Assembly (NCBI RefSeq): GCF_000959445.1
Contig: NZ_CP009631.1
Coordinates: 3,100,001 to 3,164,000, forward strand
Direction of reading: 5' to 3'
Length of the DNA: 64,000 nt
Source of the DNA: Burkholderia vietnamiensis LMG 10929
Lineage (GTDB): Bacteria; Pseudomonadota; Gammaproteobacteria; Burkholderiales; Burkholderiaceae
The position numbers and the translations under genes are program-made. Positions 28,409 through 39,233 of the stretch are shown here, one piece after another. How positions within the stretch are numbered: the stretch's first letter is position 1; every line of letters begins with the position of its first letter. The notes beneath the pieces are model-generated. The model was not told the DNA's origin. It saw only the letters and a list, made by a program, of their open reading frames with translations, and ran no database searches.

Positions 28409-29695
28409 ATGCGAGTCGTCATTCTGGGCAGCGGTGTGGTGGGCGTGGCGAGCGCGTATTACCTTGCGCGCGCCGGTCATGAAGTCACGGTGATCGACCG
28501 GGAGGCCGGCCCGGCGCTCGATACGAGCTTCGCAAACGCGGGCCAGATCTCGCCCGGCTATGCGGCGCCGTGGGCCGCGCCCGGCGTGCCGCTGAAGGCG
28601 GTCAAGTGGATGTTCGAAAAGCATGCGCCGCTCGCGATCCGCCTCGACGGCACGCGCTTCCAGCTGCAATGGATGTGGCAGATGCTGCGCAACTGCACGC
28701 CCGAGCGCTATGCAGTCAACAAGGGCCGCATGGTGCGTCTCGCCGAATACAGCCGCGATTGCCTGCAGGCGCTGCGCGCCGATACGGGCATCGAGTACGA
28801 AGGCCGCACGGGCGGCACGCTGCAGTTGTTCCGCTCGCAGCAGCAACTCGACGGCGCGGCGAAGGACATCGCGGTGCTGCGCGAAGCGAACGTGCCGTTC
28901 GAACTGCTGTCGCCGGCCGAGTTGAAGAATGCCGAACCGGCCCTCGCCGCCGTATCGCACAAACTCACCGGCGGCCTGCGCCTGCCGGGTGACGAAACGG
29001 GCGATTGCCAGTTGTTCACGACGCGCCTCGCGGCGCTCGCGGAATCGCTCGGCGTGAAGTTCCGCTACAACACGCCGATCGACGCGCTCGCGATCGCAGG
29101 CGGCAAGATCGCCGGCGTGCAATGCGGCAGCGAGACGGTGCGCGCCGACGCATACGTCGTCGCGCTGGGTTCGTACTCGACCAACTTCGTGTCGAAGCTG
29201 ATGAAGATCCCGGTCTATCCGCTGAAGGGTTATTCGATCACCGCGCCGATCGTCAACGAGGCGGCCGCGCCGGTGTCGACGGTGCTCGACGAGACCTACA
29301 AGATCGCGATCACGCGCTTCGACCAGCGCATTCGCGTCGGCGGGATGGCCGAGATCGTCGGCTTCGACAAGAAGCTGCGCGCCGCGCGCCGCGAAACGCT
29401 CGAAATGTGCGTGAACGACCTGTTCCCCGGCGGCGGCGACACGTCGAAGGCGACGTTCTGGACGGGCCTGCGCCCGATGACGCCGGACGGCACGCCGATC
29501 GTCGGCCGCACGCCGGTGTCGAACCTGTTCATGAATACCGGCCACGGCACGCTCGGCTGGACGATGTCGTGCGGTTCGGGCCAGCTGCTCGCCGACCTGA
29601 TCTCGGGCAAGAAGCCGGCGATCCAGGCCGACGACCTGTCGGTGCATCGCTACCTGAACGAAGTGGCCGGCCAGACGCGTCCCGCATACGCGTAA
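28409..29695 (+). CDS. dadA: D-amino-acid dehydrogenase small subunit
   Basis: 428 residues. An FAD Rossmann motif opens the protein ([20 protein letters not shown], 3-22). The DAO fold follows, with [11 protein letters not shown] near 270 and [15 protein letters not shown] near the C-terminus. DadA oxidises D-alanine and other D-amino acids to keto acids and ammonia and passes electrons to the respiratory chain. In E. coli and Pseudomonas it works with a racemase (DadX); none is adjacent here. A strong terminator follows. Confidence 0.96.
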   Translation: MRVVILGSGVVGVASAYYLARAGHEVTVIDREAGPALDTSFANAGQISPGYAAPWAAPGVPLKAVKWMFEKHAPLAIRLDGTRFQLQWMWQMLRNCTPERYAVNKGRMVRLAEYSRDCLQALRADTGIEYEGRTGGTLQLFRSQQQLDGAAKDIAVLREANVPFELLSPAELKNAEPALAAVSHKLTGGLRLPGDETGDCQLFTTRLAALAESLGVKFRYNTPIDALAIAGGKIAGVQCGSETVRADAYVVALGSYSTNFVSKLMKIPVYPLKGYSITAPIVNEAAAPVSTVLDETYKIAITRFDQRIRVGGMAEIVGFDKKLRAARRETLEMCVNDLFPGGGDTSKATFWTGLRPMTPDGTPIVGRTPVSNLFMNTGHGTLGWTMSCGSGQLLADLISGKKPAIQADDLSVHRYLNEVAGQTRPAYA

Positions 29696-30021
29696 GCCGG
29701 AACGGCCCGTGGCGATACGGGCCCGCTGCATCGGCAAGAAAGGCGCCCTCGGGCGCCTTTCTCGTTTCGGCGAGCGAAAATGGCGGTGCGAGCGGCGACC
29801 CGCCACGAGGCTACAGCCAACCGGCGCATGCGCTCGTCGCCCGTCGAGCGCGTCGACGCCGCCAATTGCGCGTGCACGACGATCCGTTCCACACGGCACC
29901 ATACGATCGCGGTCCTGCCCGGCCAACGACAACCGCTCGTCTCGAGCGACACCACAACAAAAAAGGGGCGCTCATCGCGCCCCCTCTTCGAACATGCACA
30001 CCGCCGCAGCGGCGCGCAGCA
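29696..30021. terminator. gene-free spacer with dadA and etfA terminators
   Basis: About 325 bp with no credible gene. A dadA terminator at 29739-29760 is a perfect 9-bp stem AAAGGCGCC / GGCGCCTTT with CTCG loop, then TCTCGTTTC. The etfA terminator on the minus strand is stem GGGGCGC (29965-29971) / GCGCCCC (29977-29983), followed by six T's. The 200 bases between show nothing recognisable. Confidence 0.85.
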
Positions 30022-30957
30022 TCAGCCCAGCGCGCTCACGAGCTCCGGCACGAGCGTGAACAGATCGCCGACGAGGCCGTAGTCGGCCACGCTGAAGATC
30101 GGCGCTTCCGGATCCTTGTTGATCGCGACGATCACCTTCGAATCCTTCATGCCGGCCAAGTGCTGGATCGCACCCGAGATGCCGACCGCGATGTACAGCT
30201 GCGGCGCGACGATCTTGCCGGTCTGGCCGACCTGATAGTCGTTCGGCACGTAGCCGGCGTCGACCGCCGCGCGCGAAGCGCCGAGTGCTGCCGACAGCTT
30301 GTCCGCCAGCGGCTCCAGCACCTTCGTGTAGTTCTCGCCGCTGCCCAGACCGCGGCCGCCCGACACGATGATCTTCGCGCTGGTGAGCTCCGGACGGTCC
30401 AGCTTCGTCACTTCACGGCTCACGAACTGTGACTTGCCGGCGTCTGCCGCCGCGTCGATCTTCTCGACCGCTGCGCTGCCGCCTTCGGCCGCCACCGGGT
30501 CGAAACCGGTCGCACGCACCGTGATGACCTTGATCGGATCGCTCGACTGCACCGTCGCGATCGCATTGCCTGCGTAGATCGGACGCTCGAACGTATCGGC
30601 CGAATCGACGGCCGTGATGTCCGAGATCTGCGCGACGTCCAGCTTCGCGGCGATACGCGGCGCGACGTTCTTGCCGTACGCGGTCGCCGGCGCCAGGATG
30701 TGCGAGTAATCCTTCGCGATGTTCAGCGCGGTGGCTTCGACGTTTTCCGCCAGGCCAGCTTCCAGCTGCGGCGCGTCGGCCAGCAGCACCTTCGACACGC
30801 CTGCGATCTTCGCTGCCGCGTCCGCCGCGCCCTGCGCGTTGTGGCCTGCGACCAGCACGTGGATGTCACCGCCGATCTTCGCTGCCGCTGCGACCGTGTT
30901 CAGCGTCGCGGCCTTGATCGACGCGTTGTCGTGTTCTGCAATCACCAGAATCGTCAT
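30022..30957 (-). CDS. etfA: electron transfer flavoprotein alpha subunit
   Basis: 311 residues, full length for ETF alpha (FixB). The FAD-binding C-terminal domain has the signature [20 protein letters not shown], then [23 protein letters not shown] accepts electrons from acyl-CoA and other dehydrogenases and hands them to ETF-quinone oxidoreductase. It lies 16 bases after etfB in one transcript. Confidence 0.97.
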   Translation of the reverse strand: MTILVIAEHDNASIKAATLNTVAAAAKIGGDIHVLVAGHNAQGAADAAAKIAGVSKVLLADAPQLEAGLAENVEATALNIAKDYSHILAPATAYGKNVAPRIAAKLDVAQISDITAVDSADTFERPIYAGNAIATVQSSDPIKVITVRATGFDPVAAEGGSAAVEKIDAAADAGKSQFVSREVTKLDRPELTSAKIIVSGGRGLGSGENYTKVLEPLADKLSAALGASRAAVDAGYVPNDYQVGQTGKIVAPQLYIAVGISGAIQHLAGMKDSKVIVAINKDPEAPIFSVADYGLVGDLFTLVPELVSALG

Positions 30958-30973
30958 TTCTTTCCGCTCCCTC

Positions 30974-31723
30974 TTACAGCACCTTGGCTTCGGTCTTCAG
31001 CTTCTCGACCAGCGTCTTCACGTCCGGCACCTTCACACCGGCCGCGCGCTTCGGCGGCTCGGCCACCTTCAGCGTCTTCAGACGCGGCGTCACGTCCACG
31101 CCGAGGTCTTCCGGCTTGACCGTTTCCAGCGGCTTCTTCTTCGCCTTCATGATGTTCGGCAGCGTCACGTAACGCGGCTCGTTCAGACGCAGGTCGGTCG
31201 TGACGACCGCCGGCAGCGTCAGCGACAGCGTTTCCGCACCGCCGTCGACTTCACGTGCGACCGTGGCCTTGCCATCGGCGACCGTGACCTTCGAAGCGAA
31301 CGTCGCCTGCGGCAGACCTGCCAGCGCAGCCAGCATCTGGCCCGTCTGGTTCGAGTCGTCGTCGATCGCCTGCTTGCCGAGGATCACCAGCTGCGGCTGC
31401 TCCTTGTCGACCAGCGCCTTCAGGATCTTCGCGACGGCCAGCGGCTCGACGCCGTCGGTCGACTCGACCAGGATCGCGCGGTCCGCGCCGATCGCCAGCG
31501 CCGTGCGCAGCGTTTCCTGCGCCTGCGTCACGCCCACCGAAACCGCGACCACTTCGGTCGCCACGCCCGCTTCCTTCAGGCGCACCGCCTCTTCAACGGC
31601 GATTTCGTCGAACGGGTTCATCGACATCTTCACGTTCGCGATGTCGACGCCCGTGTTGTCCGACTTCACGCGGACCTTCACGTTGTAATCGACCACTCTT
31701 TTCACTGGCACCAGGATTTTCAT
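30974..31723 (-). CDS. etfB: electron transfer flavoprotein beta subunit
   Basis: 249 residues from the ATG at 31723 ([14 protein letters not shown]); an ATG two codons upstream is also possible. The ETF beta signature is seen in [20 protein letters not shown] (about 34-53) and [20 protein letters not shown] (about 118-137). It binds AMP and forms the heterodimer with EtfA, the next gene. Serves beta-oxidation and related dehydrogenases. Confidence 0.97.
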   Translation of the reverse strand: MKILVPVKRVVDYNVKVRVKSDNTGVDIANVKMSMNPFDEIAVEEAVRLKEAGVATEVVAVSVGVTQAQETLRTALAIGADRAILVESTDGVEPLAVAKILKALVDKEQPQLVILGKQAIDDDSNQTGQMLAALAGLPQATFASKVTVADGKATVAREVDGGAETLSLTLPAVVTTDLRLNEPRYVTLPNIMKAKKKPLETVKPEDLGVDVTPRLKTLKVAEPPKRAAGVKVPDVKTLVEKLKTEAKVL

Positions 31724-31874
31724 GCACACGCTCCAAAGTTACGAATACGACCAGAGGCCATTCTATAGCGAGGCCCCGTGATTGCGCGGCCAAGCGGGCC
31801 CATCATGGCCGCCGAGGATAGCGCTCCTCGACGGCGCGCCGGTAATAGCGAACGATCGTTCTATTTTAAAAGAG

Positions 31875-31899
31875 AAAAAACCCGGGCGCAAAGCCCGGG
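31875..31899 (-). terminator. metNIQ operon terminator
   Basis: Stem CCCGGGC / GCCCGGG with loop GCAAA, followed on the minus strand by six T's. It is placed about 60 bases after the metQ stop. Confidence 0.88.
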
Positions 31900-31956
31900 A
31901 TTTGGATCATCGACTCTAATCGGCACCGGGCGCGCCCTGCATCTCGCGCTGACTGC

Positions 31957-32751
31957 TTACCAGGCGGCGATCACCGCGCCGCCGAACTTCTGTTCGATGA
32001 ATTGCTTCACTTCCGGGCTCCGATAGGCCGCGACGAGCTTCGCCACCCACGGTCGCGCGCGGTCGGCTTCGCGAATCGCGAGGACGTTCGCGTACGGACC
32101 GTTCGGGCCCTCGATCGCGATCGCGTCCTGCTTCGGCTTCAACCCGGCTTCCATCGCGTAGTTGGTGTTGATCGCGGCCGCGTCGACGTCGCCGAGCGAG
32201 CGCGGGATCTGCGCCGCATCGAGCTCGACGATCTTCAGCTTGCGCGGATTGTCGACGATGTCGAGCGGCGTCGCCTTCAGCCCCGCATCCGCGCGCAGCT
32301 TCAGCAGCCCCTGCTTCTGCAGCAGCAGCAGCGCGCGGCCGCCGTTGGTCGGATCGTTCGGTACCGCGACGCGCGCACCGGGCGCCAGCTCGGCCAGCGA
32401 CTTCACGCGCTTCGAGTAGATGCCCATCGGGAACGTGACGGTATCCGCGACCTTGATCAGCTTGTAGCCACGGTCCTTCACCTGCGCCTGCAGATACGGG
32501 TCGTGCTGATAGCTGTTCGCGTCGAGGTCGCCCGCGGCGAGCGCCGCGTTCGGCTGCACGTAGTCGGAGAATTCGACGATGCGGATGTCGAGGCCGCTTC
32601 GCGCCGCGACCTTCTTCACGTATTCCATGATCTGCGCGTGCGGGCCGCCCGTCACGCCGACCTTGATCGTTTCGGCCTGCGCATGCGCGCTCGCGAACAG
32701 TGCAGCCGCGCTAATGGCGGCCGCGAACTTGAGCATGAAGCGTCGTTGCAT
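31957..32751 (-). CDS. metQ: MetQ/NlpA-family methionine-binding protein
   Basis: 264 residues. The signal peptide ends about residue 26 (AHA-QAE). The mature body shows the NlpA pattern: IKVGVTGGPHAQIMEYVKKV, then YVQPNAALAAGDLDANSYQH and RVAVPNDPTNGGRALLLLQK. It captures D- or L-methionine for MetNI. Unlike the E. coli protein it has no lipobox cysteine, so it should be a free periplasmic protein. Last gene of metN-metI-metQ. Confidence 0.93.
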   Translation of the reverse strand: MQRRFMLKFAAAISAAALFASAHAQAETIKVGVTGGPHAQIMEYVKKVAARSGLDIRIVEFSDYVQPNAALAAGDLDANSYQHDPYLQAQVKDRGYKLIKVADTVTFPMGIYSKRVKSLAELAPGARVAVPNDPTNGGRALLLLQKQGLLKLRADAGLKATPLDIVDNPRKLKIVELDAAQIPRSLGDVDAAAINTNYAMEAGLKPKQDAIAIEGPNGPYANVLAIREADRARPWVAKLVAAYRSPEVKQFIEQKFGGAVIAAW

Positions 32752-32778
32752 CGTCTCCCCCGAAGGATGAAGGTCTTT

Positions 32779-33432
32779 TTACTTGTGGCTCAGCCGGCGT
32801 ACGAGCCAGTCGCCGAACGATTGCACGATCTGCACGAACACGATGAGGATCGCGACCACCGTCCACATCACTTCCGGCAGATAGCGCTGGTAGCCGTAGC
32901 GGATCCCGAGATCGCCGAGCCCGCCGCCGCCGATCGCGCCGGCCATCGCCGAATAGCCGACCAGCGACACGAACGTGATCGTCAGACCCGCGACAATGCC
33001 CGGCAGCGACTCGGGCAGCAGCACCTTGAAGACGATCTGCGACGTCGTCGCGCCCATCGACTGCGCGGCCTCGATCAGCCCGCGATCGACTTCGCGCAAC
33101 GCCGTCTCGACGAGCCGCGCAATGAACGGCGCCGCCGCGAGCGTCAGCGGGACGACGGCCGCGGCCGTGCCGATCGACGAGCCGGTGACGAGCCGCGTAA
33201 ATGGAATGACCGCGACCAGCAGAATGATGAACGGCGTCGAGCGCACCGCGTTGACGAGGCCGCCGAGCACGCGATTCACGCCGAGGTTCTGCAGCACGCC
33301 CTGGCGGTCGGTCAGATAGAGCAGCACGCCGAGCGGCAGCCCGACGAGCGCACCGACCGCCCCGGAGATGCCGACCATGATCAGCGTCTCCCAGAACGAC
33401 TGCACGAACATATCGAACATCTCACTCAACAT
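32779..33432 (-). CDS. metI: methionine ABC transporter permease
   Basis: 217 residues with five membrane segments, the MetI norm. The permease coupling motif is at [20 protein letters not shown] (about 113-132), followed by [13 protein letters not shown]. It overlaps metN by 11 bases and precedes metQ by 27. The three genes encode one methionine importer. Confidence 0.95.
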   Translation of the reverse strand: MLSEMFDMFVQSFWETLIMVGISGAVGALVGLPLGVLLYLTDRQGVLQNLGVNRVLGGLVNAVRSTPFIILLVAVIPFTRLVTGSSIGTAAAVVPLTLAAAPFIARLVETALREVDRGLIEAAQSMGATTSQIVFKVLLPESLPGIVAGLTITFVSLVGYSAMAGAIGGGGLGDLGIRYGYQRYLPEVMWTVVAILIVFVQIVQSFGDWLVRRLSHK

Positions 33433-34456
33433 ACGAAAGCTCCTCTACCACGACACCTTGCTCGCGCAGGAACGCGAGCGCCTGCCCGACCTTGCCCGGC
33501 TCGCCGCCGGCGAGCACCGCGAGCGACCCGAACGCCTGACCCTGGATCTCGTCGATCTGGCCGTGCAGGATGTTGAAATCGAGCTCGTAGCGGCGGATCG
33601 TTTCCGACAGGATCGGCTGGTCGACGCCCGTGCCGGTGAACGCGAGCCGCAACAGATGCCCGCTGCCGGTCTTCATCCGCTCGGCCACGCGCGCCTTCAG
33701 CGCCGGCGGCAGCTCCTGCGCGATCACGTCGCCGATCAGCGCGCGCGTCACTTCGTGATGCGGTTGCAGGAACACGTCGATCACGCGCCCCTGCTCGACC
33801 ACGCGGCCCGCGTCGAGCACCGCGACGCGATCGCATACCTGCTTGATCACTTCCATCTGGTGCGTGATCAGCACGATCGTGAGGCCCAGCTCGCGGTTGA
33901 TGCGCTTGAGCAGATCGAGGATCGAACGCGTGGTTTCGGGATCGAGCGCCGACGTCGCTTCGTCCGACAGCAGCACCTTCGGCTTGCTCGCGAGCGCGCG
34001 CGCGATGCCGACACGCTGCTTCTGGCCGCCGCTGATCTGGGCCGGATAGCGGTCTTTCTGCGCGGACAGCCCGACGAGCTCGAGCAGCGGCAGCACGGCG
34101 GCTTCGATCTCGGCACGGCTCGCGCCGGCCAGTTCGAGCGGCAGCGCGACGTTGTCGAACACCGTGCGCGACGACAGCAGGTTGAAGTGCTGGAAGATCA
34201 TGCCGATTTCGCGGCGCGCCTCGCGCAGTGCGCCGGCCGGCAGCACCGTGAGATCGCGCCCGCCGACGACGACGTTGCCTTCGGTGGGCCGCGTGAGCAG
34301 GTTGATGGTGCGCACGAGCGTGCTCTTGCCGGCGCCGCTGCGGCCGATGATGCCGAACACCTCGCCCTGCGGAATCGACAGGTTGACGTTGTGCAATGCG
34401 TCCACCCAGCCGGACGGCCCGGGAAAACGCTGCGACAGATTGCGTAATTCGATCAT
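33422..34456 (-). CDS. metN: methionine ABC transporter ATP-binding protein
   Basis: 344 residues from the ATG at 34456. Walker [10 protein letters not shown], signature [15 protein letters not shown] and Walker [15 protein letters not shown] are all present. The C-terminal NIL domain (about 265-344; [20 protein letters not shown]) binds methionine and inhibits transport when the cell is replete. The frame extends to 34510, but family similarity begins at MIELRN. I looked for a SAM riboswitch upstream (34457-34620) and did not see one. Confidence 0.96.
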   Translation of the reverse strand: MIELRNLSQRFPGPSGWVDALHNVNLSIPQGEVFGIIGRSGAGKSTLVRTINLLTRPTEGNVVVGGRDLTVLPAGALREARREIGMIFQHFNLLSSRTVFDNVALPLELAGASRAEIEAAVLPLLELVGLSAQKDRYPAQISGGQKQRVGIARALASKPKVLLSDEATSALDPETTRSILDLLKRINRELGLTIVLITHQMEVIKQVCDRVAVLDAGRVVEQGRVIDVFLQPHHEVTRALIGDVIAQELPPALKARVAERMKTGSGHLLRLAFTGTGVDQPILSETIRRYELDFNILHGQIDEIQGQAFGSLAVLAGGEPGKVGQALAFLREQGVVVEELSYVE

Positions 34457-34672
34457 GTAAACAAAACGGCGGCCGGCAGGCGAGGGTCGCCGGTCAGCCG
34501 CCAGATGCATCTGGAATAGCCGGCGATTTTACCGCAAACACCTCATTCCCCTTAATAATCAATTTCGCTCTTTTCATAACCCAGTGAAATTAGAGGCGCG
34601 CCGCGGCTCCCGCGCGCGAAGGCCGCGACTATGATCCGGAACACCAATATCAATCGACAAGGAGACCGCCAG

Positions 34673-35602
34673 ATGAGCGCCATCACGCCGCCCGACGCTG
34701 CAGCCGCCGCAGCCGCCATCGCAGCCGGGGATCCGGCCGCGTGTCCCCCGGCGCGAATGGGCCGGCTGCGCACCGCGGACGGGCTCGAACTGGCGTCGTA
34801 CCGCTGGCCGGCCGCGGACGGCAGCGCGCCGCCGCGCGCGTCGGTCGCGCTCGTACACGGCCTCGCCGAACATGCGGGGCGCTACGAGCGGCTGGCAGCA
34901 CGGCTGAACGCGGCGGGCATCTCGGTGCTGGCGATCGACCTGCGCGGGCACGGCCGGTCGCCGGGCAAGCGCGCGTGGGTCGAGCGCTTCGACGATTACC
35001 TGAACGACGCGGATGCGCTGGTTGCCGAAGCCGCGCGCGGCAATACGCCGCTCTTCCTGATGGGGCACAGCATGGGCGGCGCCATTGCGGCGCTGTATGC
35101 GATCGAACGCCTGCCGGCCAGTGGCCACACGCTCGCTGGCCTCGTGCTGTCGAGCCCGGCGCTCGCGCCAGGGCGCGACGTGCCGCGCTGGATGCTGGCG
35201 ATGAGCCGCTTCATCAGCCGCGTGTGGCCGAGCTTCCCCGCGATCAGGATCGATGCGGCGCTGCTGTCGCGCGATCCGGCGATCGTCGCGGCCAATCGGG
35301 CCGACCCGCTCGTGCACCACGACGCGGTGCCCGCGCGCACCGGCGCCGAACTCCTCGACGCGATGGCGCGCATCGAACGCGGCCGCGGCTCGCTGCGCGT
35401 GCCGGTGCTCATCTATCACGGCACCAGTGACAAGCTGACGGAACCCGACGGCAGCCGCGCGTTCGGCGCGCACGTCGGCTCGCCCGATCGCACGCTGACG
35501 CTCTACGAAGGCGGATTCCACGAAACGATGAATGATCTCGAGCGCGAGCGCGTGATCGATGCGCTGATCGCGTGGATTCACGCGCACGCGCCGGCCGGCT
35601 GA
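34673..35602 (+). CDS. alpha/beta hydrolase, monoacylglycerol-lipase type
   Basis: 309 residues from the ATG at 34673, which has AAGGAGA at 34659-34665. The oxyanion region VHGLAEHAGRYERLA begins at 61, the nucleophile is S133 in GHSMGG, and the acid and His lie in HGTSDKLTEPDGS and GGFHETMND. This is the Hydrolase_4 pattern of monoacylglycerol lipases and lysophospholipases. No signal peptide. The first 25 residues are Ala-rich and probably disordered. Divergent from metN. Confidence 0.9.
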   Translation: MSAITPPDAAAAAAAIAAGDPAACPPARMGRLRTADGLELASYRWPAADGSAPPRASVALVHGLAEHAGRYERLAARLNAAGISVLAIDLRGHGRSPGKRAWVERFDDYLNDADALVAEAARGNTPLFLMGHSMGGAIAALYAIERLPASGHTLAGLVLSSPALAPGRDVPRWMLAMSRFISRVWPSFPAIRIDAALLSRDPAIVAANRADPLVHHDAVPARTGAELLDAMARIERGRGSLRVPVLIYHGTSDKLTEPDGSRAFGAHVGSPDRTLTLYEGGFHETMNDLERERVIDALIAWIHAHAPAG

Positions 35603-35726
35603 GGTCGCGCGGGCTGCGTGGACGCGCTGCGCCCGCCGGTAGCCGCGCAGGTCGCGCGGCGCGGTCGCGGCCGGCAAGCTGCGCAGCCGCGACCGCTTGC
35701 CGATGCGCGGCAGCTCGCCGCGCGCG

Positions 35727-36650
35727 TCAGACGCCGGCGAGCGCGCGCAGATGCGCGACGACGCTGCGCCCGAGCGCCGACAGGTTGTAGCCGCCCTCGA
35801 GGCAGCTGACGATGCGGCCCTGCGCGTGCCGGCGCGCGACCTCGACGATCTGCGCGGTCAGCCATTCGAAATCGGCCTCGACGAGCCCGAGATTGCCGAT
35901 GTCGTCCTCGCGATGCGCGTCGAAGCCGGCCGACACGAACACCATCTGCGGCTTGAACGCATCGAGCCGCGGCAACCAGAACATGTCGACCGCTTCGCGC
36001 ACCGCCATCCCGTTGCTGCGCGCGGGCATCGGCAGGTTGACCATGTTCGGCGCCTGATGGTCGGCGCCCGAGAACGGGTACAACGGATGCTGGAAGAAGC
36101 TGCACATCAGCACGCGCTCGTCGTTCGCGAACGCCGCTTCGGTGCCGTTGCCATGATGCACGTCGAAATCGATGATCGCGACGCGTTCGAGGCCGTGGAC
36201 GTCGAGCGCGTGCCGCGCGGCGATCGCCACGTTGTTGAAGAAGCAAAAGCCCATCGCGCGCGCAGGCTCCGCGTGATGACCGGGCGGCCGCACGCTGCAG
36301 AACGCATTCGCGTAGCGGCCCTCGATCACCGCATCGGTCGCCGCGATCGCGGCGCCGGCCGCGCGCAACGCGGCGCGCCAGGTGTCGCGATTCATCAGCG
36401 TGTCGGGATCGATTTCGACGTAGCCGTCGACCGGCGTCATGCTGCGGATATAGTCGATATGAGCCTGCGTATGCACGCGACCCAACGCGACCTCGCTCGC
36501 GAACGGCGCGGATTCGTGCACGATCAGGTCGTCGATGCGGCTCGCGATCAGCTGATCCTGGATCGCCGACAATCGGGCCGGGCATTCCGGATGCCACTCT
36601 CCCATCTCGTGCAGCATGCAGTCGGGGTGCGTATAGAAGGCGGTTGCCAT
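35727..36650 (-). CDS. histone-deacetylase-family amidohydrolase
   Basis: 307 residues. All class II-like HDAC motifs are intact: HPECPARL (20-27), RPPGHHAE (121-128), GFCFFNNVAIAA (134-145) and DFDVHHGNGT (161-170), giving the zinc ligands D163 and H165. Bacterial members deacetylate acetylpolyamines or small amides rather than histones. Substrate is not evident. It is convergent with the lipase-like gene and divergent from mltB. Confidence 0.92.
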   Translation of the reverse strand: MATAFYTHPDCMLHEMGEWHPECPARLSAIQDQLIASRIDDLIVHESAPFASEVALGRVHTQAHIDYIRSMTPVDGYVEIDPDTLMNRDTWRAALRAAGAAIAATDAVIEGRYANAFCSVRPPGHHAEPARAMGFCFFNNVAIAARHALDVHGLERVAIIDFDVHHGNGTEAAFANDERVLMCSFFQHPLYPFSGADHQAPNMVNLPMPARSNGMAVREAVDMFWLPRLDAFKPQMVFVSAGFDAHREDDIGNLGLVEADFEWLTAQIVEVARRHAQGRIVSCLEGGYNLSALGRSVVAHLRALAGV

Positions 36651-36820
36651 AAGCTGTCATCCGCGGCGTCGGGTGCGCCGCAGGTCTCCATCAATGATGT
36701 CCATCGTCTTGCCGCGAATTCGCCGCTAACTTACCACAACGCTGCGCCGCCACGTCCCGGCGCGCGGGATGCGTCGGGTATACTGCACCGTACCCCACCG
36801 CCCTGTCCGCCCGCTTCGAC

Positions 36821-38044
36821 ATGAATTCCAGCAAGCCCGCCGCCCTTCTCTCCACGCTGTTGCACGTTCGCGCTCCACTCGTCGCCGCTGCGCTCGCCGC
36901 CGCGGCCGCGGTCTCGCCCGCGCACGCGCAGACGCAGCCGACGAAGCCCGCCGGCATGCTCGTCGCGCAGGCCCAACCGCAGCAGCCGGCGCCGCAAGGC
37001 CAGACCTTCGAAGAAGAAATCGTTCCGCAGCGCTACGCGAACAACGCGAAGGTCGATGCATTCATCGACGAGATGGTGAGCCGCAACGGCTTCGACGCCG
37101 CGAGCCTGCATGCGCTGTTCTCGCGCGTCAGCTATTCGGCGACCGCCGTGAAGCTCGTGAAGCCCGCGCCCACGCCGTCGGTGAAGAATTGGCGCGTTTA
37201 TCGTTCGCGCTTCATCGAGCCGATCCGCATCAATGCCGGCGTGAAATTCTGGAAGGCGAACCGTGCGACGCTGCAGCGCGCGTCGCAAGAGTTCGGCGTG
37301 CCGCCCGAAGTGATCGTCGGCATCATCGGCGTCGAAACGATCTACGGGCGCTACATGGGCAACTTCCGCGTGCTCGATGCGCTGACGACGCTCACGTTCG
37401 ATTATCCCGACACGCCGAATCGCGACAGCCGCCAGGCGACGTTCCGCAAGAACCTCGAGGACTTCCTCGTCTGGACGCGCGACAGCCAGCTCGACCCGAC
37501 CACCGTGCTCGGCTCGTACACGGGCGCGATCGGCATTCCGCAGTTCCTGCCGAGCAGCATCCGCGAATACGCGGTCGACTACGACGGCGGCGGCCACGTC
37601 GATCTGCGCAGTAGTCCTGCCGACGCGATCGGCAGCGTCGCGAACTACCTGAAGCAGCACGGCTGGGAAACCGATCGCCCGGTGGTCTGGCGGATCACGC
37701 CGGACACCGGCAGCCTCGGCATCGCGCAAGCCGCCGCCGACGGTCAGCCCGAACCGCACTGGGCGCTGTCGCAGTTGCTGCGCGCCGGCATGACGCTCAA
37801 CGAGCCGACCGTCAACATCACGACCGAAGCCGGTACGCCGGTCACCGTGGTCGACCTGCCGTCGCCGGGACACGCGACCGAGTACATGCTCGGGCTGAAG
37901 AACTTCTACGTGCTGACGCGCTACAACCGCAGCTTCTTCTACGCGCTCAGCGTGTATCAGCTCGGCGAAGCGGTGAAAGCGCAAATGGAGGCGAGCGGCG
38001 CACTGCCGCTGCCGCCCGCCGACACGGACCCGTCTGCGCAATAA
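36821..38044 (+). CDS. mltB: lytic murein transglycosylase B
   Basis: 407 residues. A signal peptide spans about residues 1-36 (ending AHA-Q), with no lipobox Cys, so it is soluble or loosely attached in the periplasm. The catalytic Glu is in VIVGIIGVETIYGRYMG (about 165-181), followed by GSYTGAIGIPQFLPSSIREY, both MltB-type (SLT_2). It cleaves peptidoglycan strands to anhydromuropeptides. The linker after the signal is Gln/Pro-rich. Confidence 0.94.
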   Translation: MNSSKPAALLSTLLHVRAPLVAAALAAAAAVSPAHAQTQPTKPAGMLVAQAQPQQPAPQGQTFEEEIVPQRYANNAKVDAFIDEMVSRNGFDAASLHALFSRVSYSATAVKLVKPAPTPSVKNWRVYRSRFIEPIRINAGVKFWKANRATLQRASQEFGVPPEVIVGIIGVETIYGRYMGNFRVLDALTTLTFDYPDTPNRDSRQATFRKNLEDFLVWTRDSQLDPTTVLGSYTGAIGIPQFLPSSIREYAVDYDGGGHVDLRSSPADAIGSVANYLKQHGWETDRPVVWRITPDTGSLGIAQAAADGQPEPHWALSQLLRAGMTLNEPTVNITTEAGTPVTVVDLPSPGHATEYMLGLKNFYVLTRYNRSFFYALSVYQLGEAVKAQMEASGALPLPPADTDPSAQ

Positions 38045-38062
38045 GCAGCGTTCGCACAAACG

Positions 38063-38089
38063 AAAAGCGCCGCTCGATGCGGCGCTTTT
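38063..38089. terminator. bidirectional terminator (mltB / cysM)
   Basis: 11-bp stem AAAAGCGCCGC / GCGGCGCTTTT with a TCGAT loop between two convergent genes. The plus strand continues with further T's. Confidence 0.9.
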
Positions 38090-38125
38090 TTCATCGGCTC
38101 GACGGCGTGCGGCCGTGGGCCGCGA

Positions 38126-39028
38126 TCACGCAGGAAACACGCCGGTCGACAGGTAACGGTCGCCGCGGTCGCAGACGATGAACACGATCGTCGCGTTCTC
38201 GACCTGCCGCGCGATGCGCATCGCGACTTCGCAGGCGCCGCCCGACGAGATCCCGGCAAAAATGCCTTCGACGGCCGCGAGCCGGCGCGCCATCGTTTCG
38301 GACGCGGCCTGGCTCACGTTCTCGACGCGATCGACGCGGCTGCGATCGAAGATCGTCGGCATGTAGGCTTCCGGCCACTTGCGAATGCCCGGAATGCGCG
38401 AGCCGTCTTCCGGTTGCGCGCCGATGATCTCGATCGCCGGATTCTGCTCCTTCAGATAGCGCGACGTGCCCATGATCGTGCCCGTCGTGCCCATCGCGGA
38501 CACGAAGTGCGTGACGCGTCCTTCGGTGTCGCGCCAGATCTCCGGACCGGTCGACTCGTAATGCGCGACGGGGTTGTCCGGGTTGCCGAACTGGTCGAGG
38601 ATCACGCCCTTGCCTTCGCGCTGCATCTGCTCGGCGAGGTCGCGCGCCAGTTCCATGCCGCCCTTCACCGGCGTCAGGATGATTTCCGCGCCGTACGCGG
38701 CCATGCTCTGGCGGCGCTCGACCGACAGATCCTCCGGCATGACCAGCACCATCTTGTAGCCGCGGATCGCAGCGGCCATCGCGAGCGCGATGCCCGTGTT
38801 GCCGCTCGTCGCCTCGATCAGCGTGTCGCCCGGCTTGATACGGCCGCGCGCTTCCGCCTTGCTGATCATCGACAGCGCCGGACGATCCTTCACGGAGCCG
38901 GCCGGGTTGTTGCCTTCGAGCTTCGCGAGCACGACGTTGTTGCGCGCGCGAATCTCGTCGTCCGGCAGGCGGACCAGTTGCACGAGCGGGGTGTTGCCGA
39001 TCGTGTCTTCAATCGTTTTGTAAGCCAT
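38126..39028 (-). CDS. cysM: cysteine synthase B
   Basis: 300 residues. The PLP lysine is K47 in NNPAGSVKDRP, with the phosphate loop EATSGNTGIALA near 73-84 and GTTGTIMGTSRYLKE further on. CysM makes cysteine from O-acetylserine and sulfide or thiosulfate. Length and the GNNPAGSVKDRP form favour CysM over CysK. It stands alone on the minus strand, downstream of a ComEA-like gene that has its own terminator. Confidence 0.93.
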   Translation of the reverse strand: MAYKTIEDTIGNTPLVQLVRLPDDEIRARNNVVLAKLEGNNPAGSVKDRPALSMISKAEARGRIKPGDTLIEATSGNTGIALAMAAAIRGYKMVLVMPEDLSVERRQSMAAYGAEIILTPVKGGMELARDLAEQMQREGKGVILDQFGNPDNPVAHYESTGPEIWRDTEGRVTHFVSAMGTTGTIMGTSRYLKEQNPAIEIIGAQPEDGSRIPGIRKWPEAYMPTIFDRSRVDRVENVSQAASETMARRLAAVEGIFAGISSGGACEVAMRIARQVENATIVFIVCDRGDRYLSTGVFPA

Positions 39029-39162
39029 GGGATACCGTGAGTGCGAGGCCGATCAATCGATCGATTGTAAACCAGCACCGACGCTCGCGCGGGCAACCCC
39101 TTCGCGGCGATGGAATACCGGTGCGATGCGATGCGCGATCGCGCACGCGCGACGGGCCACGC

Positions 39163-39186
39163 AAAAAACCCGCGGCATGCCGCGGG
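39163..39186 (-). terminator. terminator after the ComEA-like gene
   Basis: Stem CCCGCGGC / GCCGCGGG with a two-base centre, followed on the minus strand by six T's. It lies about 50 bases after the stop at 39234. Confidence 0.85.
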
Positions 39187-39233
39187 AAGCCGTCCAACGA
39201 CGGCGCCTGAAGGATCTTGTGGTGGCGCGTGCG

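Noticed and set aside
34457..34672. SAM riboswitch upstream of metN
   Set aside because: I looked for the paired stems and conserved cores of known SAM riboswitches and found none; only AT-rich promoter-like sequence is visible.
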